Source: Candidatus Aenigmatarchaeota archaeon (GTDB lineage: Archaea > Aenigmatarchaeota > Aenigmatarchaeia > JACPZZ01). Taken from it: 23,381 bases of DNA. The stretch's first letter is position 1, and each line of letters begins with the position of its first letter. Below, piece by piece: positions 1 to 8,261 of this stretch. Position numbers and translations under genes: made by a program. The stretch lies in the NCBI GenBank assembly GCA_016202795.1, contig JACQNY010000005.1:1-23381 (forward strand), written 5' to 3'. Below the pieces are notes generated by a model. It searched no databases. It worked only from the letters and a program-made list of their open reading frames with translations, and was not told the DNA's origin.

Positions 1-1548
1 ATATGGGACGCGAACAAAAAAACTCTGTTCGCGGCCCGCGACCGTTTGGGCGAGAAGCCTTTTTACTACACTATCACAGACAGCAAATTCGTTTTCGCGT
101 CTGAAATAAAATCACTTTTAATGTTTCCGGGGATTAAACGTGCGATAAACGTTTCCGTCCTTGATAAATTCCTTTCGCTCAGGTACTGTCCGGGAAACGA
201 AACAATGATGTCTGGTATTTTCAAACTAAAACCAGGCCACTCACTTAAATTTTTCAAAGGCAAATTAACAGTGAAAAAATACTGGGACTTAGAGCTCGGA
301 AACATCAAACACGAAACGGAAAATTATTATCGTTCACTGGTATTAAACACGCTGGAGGACTCTGTGAGAATGCGATTGATAAGCGAGGTGCCCATTGGCG
401 TATATCTTTCAGGCGGGCTGGATTCGAGTGTGATAACAGCCCTTGCCAGCAAGGCGTTAGAAAAACCCGTAAGCACGTTTTCTATAGGGTTCGGATCCGA
501 AAATAACGGCGAACTGAAATATGCCAGAATTGTTTCAGAACGCTTTGGAACAAACCACAAGGAGATAATCATCGGCGACCAGAGTTTCGAAAAACTTCCG
601 AGCATAGTGTGGTACATGGATGAACCTCTCGGAGACCCTACGATAATACCTACTTATTTCATATCAAAGGCGACCAAGAAATATTCTACTGTTGTATTGA
701 CGGGCGAAGGCGCGGACGAGTTGTTTTCGGGATATCTGCACGAAAAAGCGATGATGATAGCGTCAGGTCTTCCAAAAATACCGGGAGCTTTGCTTTCCAA
801 AGCTTTCAAGCTGATGCCTGATTACATACTGAATAAACTTTTCCAATATCCGGGAAGCCTAGGAAAGGCTGGAAGAGAAAGGGTGTACGAATATTTTGAA
901 AGCATGCCGGAAACCGCAAAAATGTACTCTACTTTTGTAGAGAACTTTTCCGGAAAAGAAAAGCGGGAGCTATACACCAACAAAGAATCAACACAAGACA
1001 CATACCGTATTTTTTTAGAATATTTCAGAAAAGAATTAAAGATAGCTCAGAAAATGCTCATAATAGACAAAGAAATGTGGCTTCCAGACTACATACTCCC
1101 GAGGCTTGATAGGATGACTATGGCAAATTCCATCGAAGGGCGAGTCCCATACCTTGATCATAGGTTGATGGAAATTTCCATGCAGATGCCGCAGAAATTC
1201 AAATTAAACGGTTTAACTGAAAAATACATATTGCGCAAGGCGGCGAAAGACATATTGCCTGGCGAGATCCTGGAAAGGAAGAAAAGACCGTTCATCACAC
1301 CGATCAACGAATGGGGAGAAGAGGGAATGAAGGACACGTTCCACGCGCTGTTCGGGAAAAGTTTTAACAGAGGAAAAATTCTTAACAAAGAAAGAATAGT
1401 CAGGCTTATGGACAAATATGAAAATTCCAAACTGATAGCGGGCCGGCAAATATTTTCCCTGATAGCATTTGAAGCGTGGGCAAGAATATTTGTAGACATG
1501 GACCCGTCAGAATGGACGAAAAATCTGGATAAAAAAATTCTTAACTAG
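1..1548 (+). CDS. asnB: Asparagine synthase (glutamine-hydrolysing) family amidotransferase, 5' end cut by the window
   Basis: Transfers ammonia from glutamine to a carboxylate activated as an acyl-adenylate; in surface-polysaccharide loci relatives are thought to amidate sugar acids as well as make asparagine. The frame is open from base 1, and its first residues already match the end of the class II glutaminase domain (LFAARDRLGEKPFYY), so the TTG at 46 is not the start; roughly the first 100 residues, with the nucleophilic Cys2, lie outside. The synthetase domain has the ATP-pyrophosphatase loop SGGLDSS (residues 137-143 of the visible part), then TGEGADELFSGY and a DRMTMAN...EGRVPYLD block typical of AsnB. 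The last 8 bases overlap the convergent glycosyltransferase gene. Family is certain; whether the acceptor is aspartate or a glycan sugar is open, though the neighbours favour a glycan role. Confidence 0.93.
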   Translation: MWDANKKTLFAARDRLGEKPFYYTITDSKFVFASEIKSLLMFPGIKRAINVSVLDKFLSLRYCPGNETMMSGIFKLKPGHSLKFFKGKLTVKKYWDLELGNIKHETENYYRSLVLNTLEDSVRMRLISEVPIGVYLSGGLDSSVITALASKALEKPVSTFSIGFGSENNGELKYARIVSERFGTNHKEIIIGDQSFEKLPSIVWYMDEPLGDPTIIPTYFISKATKKYSTVVLTGEGADELFSGYLHEKAMMIASGLPKIPGALLSKAFKLMPDYILNKLFQYPGSLGKAGRERVYEYFESMPETAKMYSTFVENFSGKEKRELYTNKESTQDTYRIFLEYFRKELKIAQKMLIIDKEMWLPDYILPRLDRMTMANSIEGRVPYLDHRLMEISMQMPQKFKLNGLTEKYILRKAAKDILPGEILERKKRPFITPINEWGEEGMKDTFHALFGKSFNRGKILNKERIVRLMDKYENSKLIAGRQIFSLIAFEAWARIFVDMDPSEWTKNLDKKILN

Positions 1549-2674
1549 CCAATTTCCCGTAAACGTTGTTTGTCTGTTCTACCGTAATTTTCCAGTCGAA
1601 TTTTTTCGAAAGTTCCAGCGAGTTGCCGGAAAATTTCTTCATCATTTCAGGGTCTAACAAAAGTTCTTCAACGGCTGACGATATCTGCGAAGCGTTTCTA
1701 TAATCCACGATTTTTCCGTTAAAATTGTCTTTAACAACCCCTATGTCCTGGAGCAGCCTTGTCGCTATTATAGGCTTCCCGACGGCAGCGGCCTCAACGC
1801 AGGGAAAGCAATATCCCATCCCATAAAGCGTAGGATCGACGTAGATATCACAATCCCTGAACCAATACGGAAGTTCCGATTGTTCTATATAACCGCCGAA
1901 TATTATGCTGCTTTCCAGGTTCAAGGACCTGATTTTAAACTTTAGTTTTTCCAGATAATTCTCGTCGAGCGCCGGACCCCCGATAACCAGTTTTATTCCA
2001 GGAAATTTTCCTTTTAACACGGCAATAGCGTCTATGGCGTATTCCAGGCCTTTTTTTGGCCCGAACATGCCTATGAAAAGAAGCATCCGACTTTTTTCTA
2101 TGCCAAGTTTTTTTCTTATTTTTCCGTATTCTAGGCGTTCGTTAAACTCTTCCCTATTGATTCCGTAATCTGTGACAAATATTTTATCTGGTTTTGTTCC
2201 ATGGTATTTTATTATGTCGTCCTTCACTTTTTCGCTGGGGACTATAATGGCGTCTGAAAAATTGCATACAAGCTGCTGGAGAAAGCCTTTCCACAGTTTG
2301 GCGAATTTAGAAACCTCGGAGATTTCCTTTTCTATTACACCAATGTCATGAAGCGTTGTTACCATTTTCGCCCCCTTCAAGAACTTCGGAATTATGCCGC
2401 AAAGCCCTGCCGGATAGGTCACCGCGTGTATGACGTTTGTATCCAGCTTAAGGGACTTGTATATGCAAGCTGCCCAGAATTTTAAAAAAGCCGCGTACTT
2501 GTTTCTGCCAACTTTAACCTCAAGTATGTCGTTTCTTGGGGTTCTTTCGGGGTGTTTTATGGTTATCAGCTTGTTTTCATTGACGACTTTCAATTTTTCA
2601 TAAATTTCCCATGTGTAATTTTCCGTGCCGCCCCTGAAAGGAGGGTATCCACGGCTTATAAAAAGAACTTTCAT
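1541..2674 (-). CDS. GT4-type (GT-B fold) glycosyltransferase
   Basis: Probably a cytoplasmic retaining glycosyltransferase that adds a sugar from a nucleotide donor to a lipid-linked glycan. The N-terminus (MKVLFISRGYPPFRGGTE) is the acceptor-side Rossmann start with the usual glycine-rich loop; the donor-side domain begins near residue 198 (LLFIGMFGPKKG, with the conserved KKG) and ends with VEAAAVGKPIIAT around 293-305. The E-x7-E pair is incomplete: the second Glu (E294) is present, but the first position is in the sequence PTLYGMGYCFPCVE, with no Glu and two extra residues. The ATG at 2672-2674 is preceded by GTGAT, a good archaeal ribosome site. It stands alone on the minus strand, converging with asnB and divergent from the 3-dehydratase. 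Sugar specificity cannot be read from the sequence. Confidence 0.9.
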   Translation of the reverse strand: MKVLFISRGYPPFRGGTENYTWEIYEKLKVVNENKLITIKHPERTPRNDILEVKVGRNKYAAFLKFWAACIYKSLKLDTNVIHAVTYPAGLCGIIPKFLKGAKMVTTLHDIGVIEKEISEVSKFAKLWKGFLQQLVCNFSDAIIVPSEKVKDDIIKYHGTKPDKIFVTDYGINREEFNERLEYGKIRKKLGIEKSRMLLFIGMFGPKKGLEYAIDAIAVLKGKFPGIKLVIGGPALDENYLEKLKFKIRSLNLESSIIFGGYIEQSELPYWFRDCDIYVDPTLYGMGYCFPCVEAAAVGKPIIATRLLQDIGVVKDNFNGKIVDYRNASQISSAVEELLLDPEMMKKFSGNSLELSKKFDWKITVEQTNNVYGKLAS

Positions 2675-2769
2675 TTAATCACGATTCACCGACTGCTTCT
2701 AATTATTAGTAACCGGCTGTTAAAATAAAGATTAATAGACCAATCCTCTATCTATTATTTGATATTGCT
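2675..2769. promoter_or_regulatory. Divergent promoter region between the GT4 gene and the sugar-biosynthesis block
   Basis: This 95-base AT-rich gap separates two start codons pointing away from each other. Plus strand: TTAAAATAAAG near 2719-2730 is a plausible TATA element about 45 bases before the GTG at 2770, leaving a leader of roughly 20 bases. Minus strand: TAATAATTA near 2701-2709 is about 31 bases before the ATG at 2674. Both are inferred from position and composition only. Confidence 0.4.
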
Positions 2770-3966
2770 GTGCGGGTCAAAATAGGCGATTTAGTTTTCG
2801 GGTCGGAGGAAAAGAAGGCGATAAACGAATTAATGGATAACAGCACAATATCCGAAGGCGCAAGATGCAAAGAATTTGAGGCTAAGTTCGCCGATTTCAT
2901 AGGCACAAAACACTGTGTTGTGGCCGCGAACGGCACAGTAACACTAATGCTTTTGATGTACGCGTTGCGCTACCATTCTGCTTACAAACTCAAAGGCGGT
3001 GAAAAAGTGATCACTTCGCCATTAACTTACATTGCGACCAGCAATGCCATAGTTACAACAGGCTACGAACCTGTTTACGTGGACATAAATCTTGACGACT
3101 TTTCGATATCCGCCGAACAGGTGAAGGAGTATATGGAAAATGTTGACGGTCCAGAAAATCATAGGGCGATGATGCCTGTGCATCTGATGGGATATCCTTG
3201 CGATATGGACGAGCTTAACAAAACAGCAAGCAAATTCAACATGGCGGTTATTGAAGATTCCGCAGAAGCTCACGGAAGCCTTTACAAGGGCAAAAGAACA
3301 GGAGCGATGGGACTTGCAGGGTCATTTTCATTTTACATAGCGCACAACATACAGGCCGGCGAGTTCGGCGCGATCACAACAAACGATGACGAATTGGCGA
3401 ACATATGCAGGAAAATGAAGGGGAATGGCAGAGTATGCTATTGCACCGTTCCGGACATAGAAAATGGAAAATGCCCGCACCAAAACCTCGGGTTCCATCC
3501 AAGATATCTGCACGATGTTATAGGGTTTAATTTCAAGTCCATGGAATACCAGCCCGCGATAGCGCTTCTTCAATTAAAGGTTGTTGACCAGATACTTTCA
3601 AAACGCAGAGAAAACGTCGAGTATCTGAACGATGCGCTCGCGCCATTAAACGGTACCTTAAAATTGCCGGTTCGCACAGAAGGCATAAGTTTTTTAGGAT
3701 ATCCAATGGTATTGACCGACAATTCGTTTTCCAGGAACGAAATATCCAAACAACTGACAAAAGCCGGCATAGAGAACAGGCCTATTTTTAACTGCATACC
3801 GACGCAGCAGCCCGCATATTCTTTCCTAAAGAAAAAATATGAAGGAAAACTGCCAAACGCAGAATTGATCGGCAACAACGGTTTTTACGTCGGGTGCCAC
3901 CAATACCTGAAACATGAAGAACTTGATCATGTTGCTGGAACGCTGAAAAGCATTCTTCTTAAATGA
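2770..3966 (+). CDS. PLP/PMP-dependent sugar 3-dehydratase, ColD/RfbH (E1) clade of the DegT/DnrJ/EryC1/StrS family
   Basis: Expected to remove the C3 hydroxyl of a nucleotide-linked 4-keto-6-deoxyhexose on the way to a 3,6-dideoxy sugar. The 398-residue protein has the DegT fold: EDSAEAHGS (162-170), then SFSFYIAHNIQAGEFGA (185-201). The usual PLP-binding Lys is His192, the known hallmark of the 3-dehydratases ColD and E1. IENRPIF and the late GFYVGCHQ also match that clade. C223-x-C225 and C235 sit where RfbH/E1 enzymes carry [2Fe-2S] ligands, but the fourth ligand position, inside EDSAEAHG, is Ala165 here; Cys213 is another nearby cysteine. The start is GTG at 2770, with no better codon upstream in frame. 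It heads a block with the flippase, a Gmd-like enzyme and a carbamoyltransferase. Ordinary aminotransferase activity is unlikely without the Lys. Confidence 0.85.
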   Translation: MRVKIGDLVFGSEEKKAINELMDNSTISEGARCKEFEAKFADFIGTKHCVVAANGTVTLMLLMYALRYHSAYKLKGGEKVITSPLTYIATSNAIVTTGYEPVYVDINLDDFSISAEQVKEYMENVDGPENHRAMMPVHLMGYPCDMDELNKTASKFNMAVIEDSAEAHGSLYKGKRTGAMGLAGSFSFYIAHNIQAGEFGAITTNDDELANICRKMKGNGRVCYCTVPDIENGKCPHQNLGFHPRYLHDVIGFNFKSMEYQPAIALLQLKVVDQILSKRRENVEYLNDALAPLNGTLKLPVRTEGISFLGYPMVLTDNSFSRNEISKQLTKAGIENRPIFNCIPTQQPAYSFLKKKYEGKLPNAELIGNNGFYVGCHQYLKHEELDHVAGTLKSILLK

Positions 3967-3995
3967 TAAAATAATAATTTGCTACAAGTGGTTCA

Positions 3996-5489
3996 ATGGG
4001 AAACGCATCAAGGATAATATCAAACACTTTTTACCTTTTTATGGATTGGATAGTACTTATCCTGGGCGGTTATTTTTATTGGGTTATAATGGGAAAGCTG
4101 TTATCCCCGGGAGAGGTGGGACGATTTTCAACAGTTTACAACATTGCCATGTTTCTTGTGAGTTTCGCAAGCTTAGGGATAAACATCGCGATAACCAAGC
4201 TTTTTCCATATTATGAAAAAAATGGCCAGAGAAAGAAAATAGCCGGTTCGCTTCGATGGGCCGCGAAAATAACTTCGTTATCATCGATAATATTCGGAAT
4301 TGTTCTCGTAGTTTTCAATTCTTCCATTTCCAAAACAATTCCAATCACAGTTAATGATTCCGTGCTGATATTTTTCATGATATTTGTGACAAACCTACTT
4401 TACATAACTAACGGCTACCTTTACGGATTACAAAAGATAAAATCAATTTTTCTTTCCGACGCGGCATTGTCCATATCAAAAATCTTAGTAACGTTGCCGT
4501 TGATAATTCTAGGCTACAGTTATTTAGGACCTATTTATGGGTTTTTGGCAGCGTCGTTAATCACTCTGGGCATAAGGTACAGGCTTGTCCCGAGAGGCAA
4601 AGGCCCGGTCGACAAGGAAAAGATCTGGTTTTATTCAATACCGGTTCTTGTGAGCAACATAGGAACAATGCTAATAAACCAGGGTAGTATTGTGATATTG
4701 AGCATTCTTTCAACCCCGATCTCAGTGGGACTTTTTTCCCTGATATTCTTTTTGTCGTCACCGGTAAGAATGATACCCCAGCTCATATCGTTCGGAACAT
4801 TCCCCGTGATGTCGCAGCAATCGGATAATAAAGACTCTGTGAACAGAATATTTTTTCACGGCACAAGATATTCCATGATTTTGGCGTTCCCAATACTTGC
4901 TACAATCGCAATTTTTTCCAAACAGATAATCCTTTTGCTGGCGTCGGGACAATACCTTGAAGGGGCCAGCATAATAGCGCCGTTGGCCGTTGCTTATCTT
5001 TTTGTCGGCTTGGCAACAGTTTTTATAAATACTTTATACGCTACAGGAAGAGTGAATGAAAGCAGAAACGCAAACCTGATTGCAGGTTTCGTAAATCTTG
5101 TCGCGTCTATGATGTTAATACCCAAATTCGGCCTGTTAGGCGCGTCATTGGCGTTTTTGGTGTGCGGATTTTCAATGATGATTTACAGCGGCATAAAAAT
5201 CAAAACAAGCTTGAATCTGGCGTTCCCAGTAAGGGATACGATGAAAATCTTAATGTCCCTCGCGTTTTATTTAATTTTTTCATACGGCGCAAACAGATTT
5301 ATGAACGGTAATTACTGGGAAATAACCGTTGTCGGCGGATTAGTTGTGTATTCAAGCGTCCTTCTAATAACGAAATTTTTTAACGAGACTGATGTAGGGA
5401 TGATAAATTACATCAAGTCCAGGTTTCCCAAATTCACACACTCCGCTTTCGACAGAATTCTGGGTTTAATTTCCCGTTTTTCAGATTAA
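3996..5489 (+). CDS. Wzx-type polysaccharide/lipid-linked oligosaccharide flippase (MOP superfamily)
   Basis: A 497-residue polytopic membrane protein likely to move the lipid-linked glycan across the cytoplasmic membrane. It is hydrophobic throughout, with about 12-14 predicted membrane segments and short charged loops, matching the polysaccharide-synthesis (PST/Wzx, RfbX) family in length and pattern. The opening NASRIISNTFYLFMDWIVLILGGYFYWVIMGKLLSPGEVGRF resembles the first helix and LG..GR-type loop (written in full here only as position 2-44: key features are the N-terminal helix and the SPGEVGRF turn). A late GLLGASLAFL turn is also typical. The gap to the 3-dehydratase is 29 bases, so the two are probably co-transcribed. 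Such proteins are conserved in topology rather than sequence, so the exact cargo is unknown; a glycan exporter is favoured by the surrounding glycosyltransferases and oligosaccharyltransferase. Confidence 0.88.
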   Translation: MGNASRIISNTFYLFMDWIVLILGGYFYWVIMGKLLSPGEVGRFSTVYNIAMFLVSFASLGINIAITKLFPYYEKNGQRKKIAGSLRWAAKITSLSSIIFGIVLVVFNSSISKTIPITVNDSVLIFFMIFVTNLLYITNGYLYGLQKIKSIFLSDAALSISKILVTLPLIILGYSYLGPIYGFLAASLITLGIRYRLVPRGKGPVDKEKIWFYSIPVLVSNIGTMLINQGSIVILSILSTPISVGLFSLIFFLSSPVRMIPQLISFGTFPVMSQQSDNKDSVNRIFFHGTRYSMILAFPILATIAIFSKQIILLLASGQYLEGASIIAPLAVAYLFVGLATVFINTLYATGRVNESRNANLIAGFVNLVASMMLIPKFGLLGASLAFLVCGFSMMIYSGIKIKTSLNLAFPVRDTMKILMSLAFYLIFSYGANRFMNGNYWEITVVGGLVVYSSVLLITKFFNETDVGMINYIKSRFPKFTHSAFDRILGLISRFSD

Positions 5490-5490
5490 G

Positions 5491-5498
5491 CTTATAAG
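5491..5498 (+). promoter_or_regulatory. Probable TATA box for the Gmd-like gene
   Basis: CTTATAAG lies just after the flippase stop codon (5487-5489). Its centre is about 28 bases before the ATG at 5523, the spacing expected for an archaeal TATA box driving a leaderless transcript. The element is palindromic. Inferred from sequence and spacing. Confidence 0.5.
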
Positions 5499-5522
5499 CG
5501 TTTTAACCGATAGTGATGTATT

Positions 5523-6593
5523 ATGCAAAATCAGTGGAAAGATAAAAACGTACTGATACTTGGAATAACCGGTTTCGTCGGATCTTGGTTAGCGGAGACT
5601 TTGTTGTCAGAAAAATTCGGGTCAAAAGTCTTCGGGCTTGTGCGCCGTCAATCCGTGCCAAGCAGGAAAAACATATCACACATAGCCCACAAAATCAGCA
5701 TACAGTCTGGGGATCTTAATGACATGTCGTCCATAGTGGATGTCCTTAAAAAAAATCAGATTGATGTGGTCTTCCACCTAGCCGCGCAAAGTTATGTGAC
5801 CAGAAGTTTTGAATCTCCGACCGATACTTACTACACGAACGTGATTGGGACAGCCAATGTTCTTGAGGCAGCGAGACATTACGACAGGCTGGAGAAAATT
5901 CATTTCGCCGGAAGCTCGGAAGAATACGGGCTTGCGATAAAGGACGATGCGCATTACAAGGAACTTTTGAAAAGCGGTGTTGTCGTGTCTCCGCCTCCCA
6001 TGGCGGACGAAAATGGGAAAGTCATATCAGAACTTCCAATAAAGGAAACAAATTATTTGCGTCCGTTGTCACCGTACGCTGTATCGAAAGTCGCCGGCGA
6101 TTATATGTGTTTTTGTCACCACAAGGCGTATGGCATACCTGTTGTGCGGACGAGAGCGTTTAACCATGAAGGCCCTCGACGAGGGGAGGAGTTTGTAACT
6201 TCAGTAATTGCGAAACAAGTAGCAGAAGGTAAAAAATACGGCAAGAAAGTTTTGACAATAGGAAACCAGGATCCGATACGGGATTATTCCGATGTAAGGG
6301 ATATTATTGTCGGCTATATGCTGGCCGTAGAAAGTGGCAAAGCGGGCGAAGTTTACAATTTATGTTCCGGCAAGGGCTGGAGAATAGGAGACGTTGTACA
6401 AATGGCAATAAAAATGGCCGGGCTCGAAGGGAAAATGGTTGTAGAGGTGGACAGATCGAGATTCAGAAAGGCCGAAGTCGAGATGCTTATCGGGGATTTT
6501 TCAAAGGCCAAGAAAGAACTTGGCTGGGAGCCGGAAATACCTTTCGAGCAAACTATAAGGGACCAGATACAAAGCTGGGAAAAACACGTCTAA
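5523..6593 (+). CDS. gmd: GDP-mannose 4,6-dehydratase-like SDR enzyme
   Basis: Likely converts GDP-mannose to GDP-4-keto-6-deoxymannose using bound NADP(H), the entry to GDP-linked deoxy sugars. The 356-residue protein is a complete extended SDR: GITGFVG nucleotide-binding motif at 14-20, HLAAQS at 85-90, SSEEYG at 131-136 with the catalytic Glu at 133 and Ser in place of the usual Thr, and YAVSK (Tyr185, Lys189). NHEGPRRGEEFVT (214-226) and the late RFRKAEVEMLIGDFSKA segment are characteristic of Gmd and its close relatives rather than of CDP-glucose or dTDP-glucose dehydratases. The loop between the SSEEYG and YAVSK motifs is longer than in standard Gmd, and the N-terminus (WKDKNVLILGITGF) recalls CDP-glucose dehydratases, so a related substrate is possible. 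It lies between the flippase and carbamoyltransferase genes and may have its own promoter. Confidence 0.82.
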   Translation: MQNQWKDKNVLILGITGFVGSWLAETLLSEKFGSKVFGLVRRQSVPSRKNISHIAHKISIQSGDLNDMSSIVDVLKKNQIDVVFHLAAQSYVTRSFESPTDTYYTNVIGTANVLEAARHYDRLEKIHFAGSSEEYGLAIKDDAHYKELLKSGVVVSPPPMADENGKVISELPIKETNYLRPLSPYAVSKVAGDYMCFCHHKAYGIPVVRTRAFNHEGPRRGEEFVTSVIAKQVAEGKKYGKKVLTIGNQDPIRDYSDVRDIIVGYMLAVESGKAGEVYNLCSGKGWRIGDVVQMAIKMAGLEGKMVVEVDRSRFRKAEVEMLIGDFSKAKKELGWEPEIPFEQTIRDQIQSWEKHV

Positions 6594-6605
6594 ACGGGGA
6601 CAAAA

Positions 6606-8261
6606 ATGTACTTTCTTGGATTGTCCGGAATGATGCACGATCCGGCTGCATGTTTAGTCAAGAATAACGAGGTAATCGCATTCGTTGAGGAGGAAAGATT
6701 CAACAGAATAAAACATTCACCGAAAGCGTTTCCTGCAAAATCCATTTCGTTCTGCCTTAAGACAGCCGGCATAAAACTTTCCGATGTGGACAATATAGGT
6801 TTTCATTTTAATCCAAGCTATAAAAATCTTTTTTGGAAAAGAAAATCCCAATTCCTTAGAGGGCCTGAACAACTTGTGGGGACGCCTTACCTGAGGGCGG
6901 CGGTTTTCAATTTCGTTAATTCCGGGTTCAAGAAAAATTTCAATTACAGCCCAAAAGTCGAGTACATCGACCATCATATGGCGCATGCCGCATCGTCATT
7001 TTATCTCAGCGGTTTTAAGGATGCTACGATACTTACTATCGATGGCGCAGGCGAGTCTACCGCGACAATGGCGGCCTATGGGAGCGGCGAAAAAATCGAG
7101 GTGATTAAAGAGTTTGCTGTTCCTAACAGCCTAGGCATAGCGTATATGGCAATAACGGAATGGCTGGGGTTCCAAGCGTTTGAGGGTGAGGGCAAGGTTA
7201 TGGGGCTGGCGCCTTATGGTAAAAGATACCTCAAAATTTTTGATGAAATAATAAAGAAAAACCCGGACGGATACAAATTCGACCACAGGTACGACAATAA
7301 AGCCTGGTCATATTCCGATTTTGCCATTGATATGCTGGGAAAAGCGAGACTTCCTAGTGACAAGACCGATTATACCGCATACCAAAAAAATATCGCCTAT
7401 TCCATCCAGCACAAACTTGAGGAAATAGTGAAACATCTCGTGGAAAATTTTGTTGAAGATACAGGGTCTAAAAATCTCTGCCTTGCAGGAGGCGTCGCGT
7501 TGAACTCGAAGATGAATGGGGAAATACTTTATTCCGGCCTTATCGATGATATATTCATACAGCCAGCATCCAACGACGCCGGCAACGCCATAGGTTGCGC
7601 AGTCAAGATGGCCGTTGATAGCGGAAACAGATTCGATAAAATGGAACACATATATTATGGGCCAGAATATTCGGACGACTATCTCAAAAAAATTTTGCAG
7701 ATGCTGAAAGTCGAGGCTGCCTACCACACGGATATAGCCGGAAAAGTCGCAGAGCTGCTTGCGAAAGGAAAAATCGTCGGGTGGTTCCAGGGAAGAATGG
7801 AAGGCGGGCCGCGCGCTTTGGGAAACAGGAGCATTTTAGCAGATCCGCGCGATCCGAAAATGAAAGACACTATAAACTTTTATGTAAAGCACCGCGAAGC
7901 GTTCCGTCCGTTTTGTCCTAGCGTGCTTGATGAAAAAAGAAGTAAATATTTCGAAGTCGACCGCGAGGCGCCGTTCATGATCCTGATACAGAAAGTCCCC
8001 GAGGATGTGCAAAAAGATATTCCCGCAGTCGTTCATACAGACGGGACGATGCGGTCGCAAACAGTAAGGAAGGACCAAAACCCAAAATACCACAAACTGA
8101 TATCCGAATTCTACAAGTTGACCAGTGTTCCTGTTCTGCTGAATACGAGTTTTAACGTAGCCGGCGAACCTATTGTTAACACGCCGCAGGAAGCGATTGC
8201 CGATTTTTACCGCGAGGGCATCGATGCACTTGCTATTGGGAATTATCTTTTAACGAAATAG
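6606..8261 (+). CDS. O-carbamoyltransferase, NodU/CmcH/TobZ family
   Basis: Transfers a carbamoyl group from carbamoyl phosphate, through carbamoyl-AMP, to a hydroxyl; here a glycan sugar is the likely acceptor. The 551 residues hold both family domains. The N-terminal Kae1/ASKHA-like domain shows the metal-binding HHMAHA (123-128), TIDGAGE (144-150), GKVMGLAPYG (196-205) and CLAGGVALNSK (292-302). The C-terminal YrdC-like part shows EGGPRALGNRS (399-409), HREAFRPFCPS and TSFNVAGEPIVNTPQE. The length is typical. It starts 12 bases after the Gmd-like gene, behind GGGGA, so it is probably translated from the same transcript. Its last 19 bases overlap the convergent PHP gene. The family call is firm; the acceptor is inferred from context, the best-known relative NodU acting on a sugar. 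Confidence 0.92.
   Translation: MYFLGLSGMMHDPAACLVKNNEVIAFVEEERFNRIKHSPKAFPAKSISFCLKTAGIKLSDVDNIGFHFNPSYKNLFWKRKSQFLRGPEQLVGTPYLRAAVFNFVNSGFKKNFNYSPKVEYIDHHMAHAASSFYLSGFKDATILTIDGAGESTATMAAYGSGEKIEVIKEFAVPNSLGIAYMAITEWLGFQAFEGEGKVMGLAPYGKRYLKIFDEIIKKNPDGYKFDHRYDNKAWSYSDFAIDMLGKARLPSDKTDYTAYQKNIAYSIQHKLEEIVKHLVENFVEDTGSKNLCLAGGVALNSKMNGEILYSGLIDDIFIQPASNDAGNAIGCAVKMAVDSGNRFDKMEHIYYGPEYSDDYLKKILQMLKVEAAYHTDIAGKVAELLAKGKIVGWFQGRMEGGPRALGNRSILADPRDPKMKDTINFYVKHREAFRPFCPSVLDEKRSKYFEVDREAPFMILIQKVPEDVQKDIPAVVHTDGTMRSQTVRKDQNPKYHKLISEFYKLTSVPVLLNTSFNVAGEPIVNTPQEAIADFYREGIDALAIGNYLLTK

Noticed and set aside
46..1548. TTG at 46 as the start of the AsnB-type gene
   Set aside because: The frame is open to base 1 and the residues before it match the family, so the gene simply begins outside the window.
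6362..6667. Plus-strand frame of 101 codons across the Gmd/carbamoyltransferase junction
   Set aside because: Out-of-frame copy of Gmd-coding sequence, highly charged and without homology signals.
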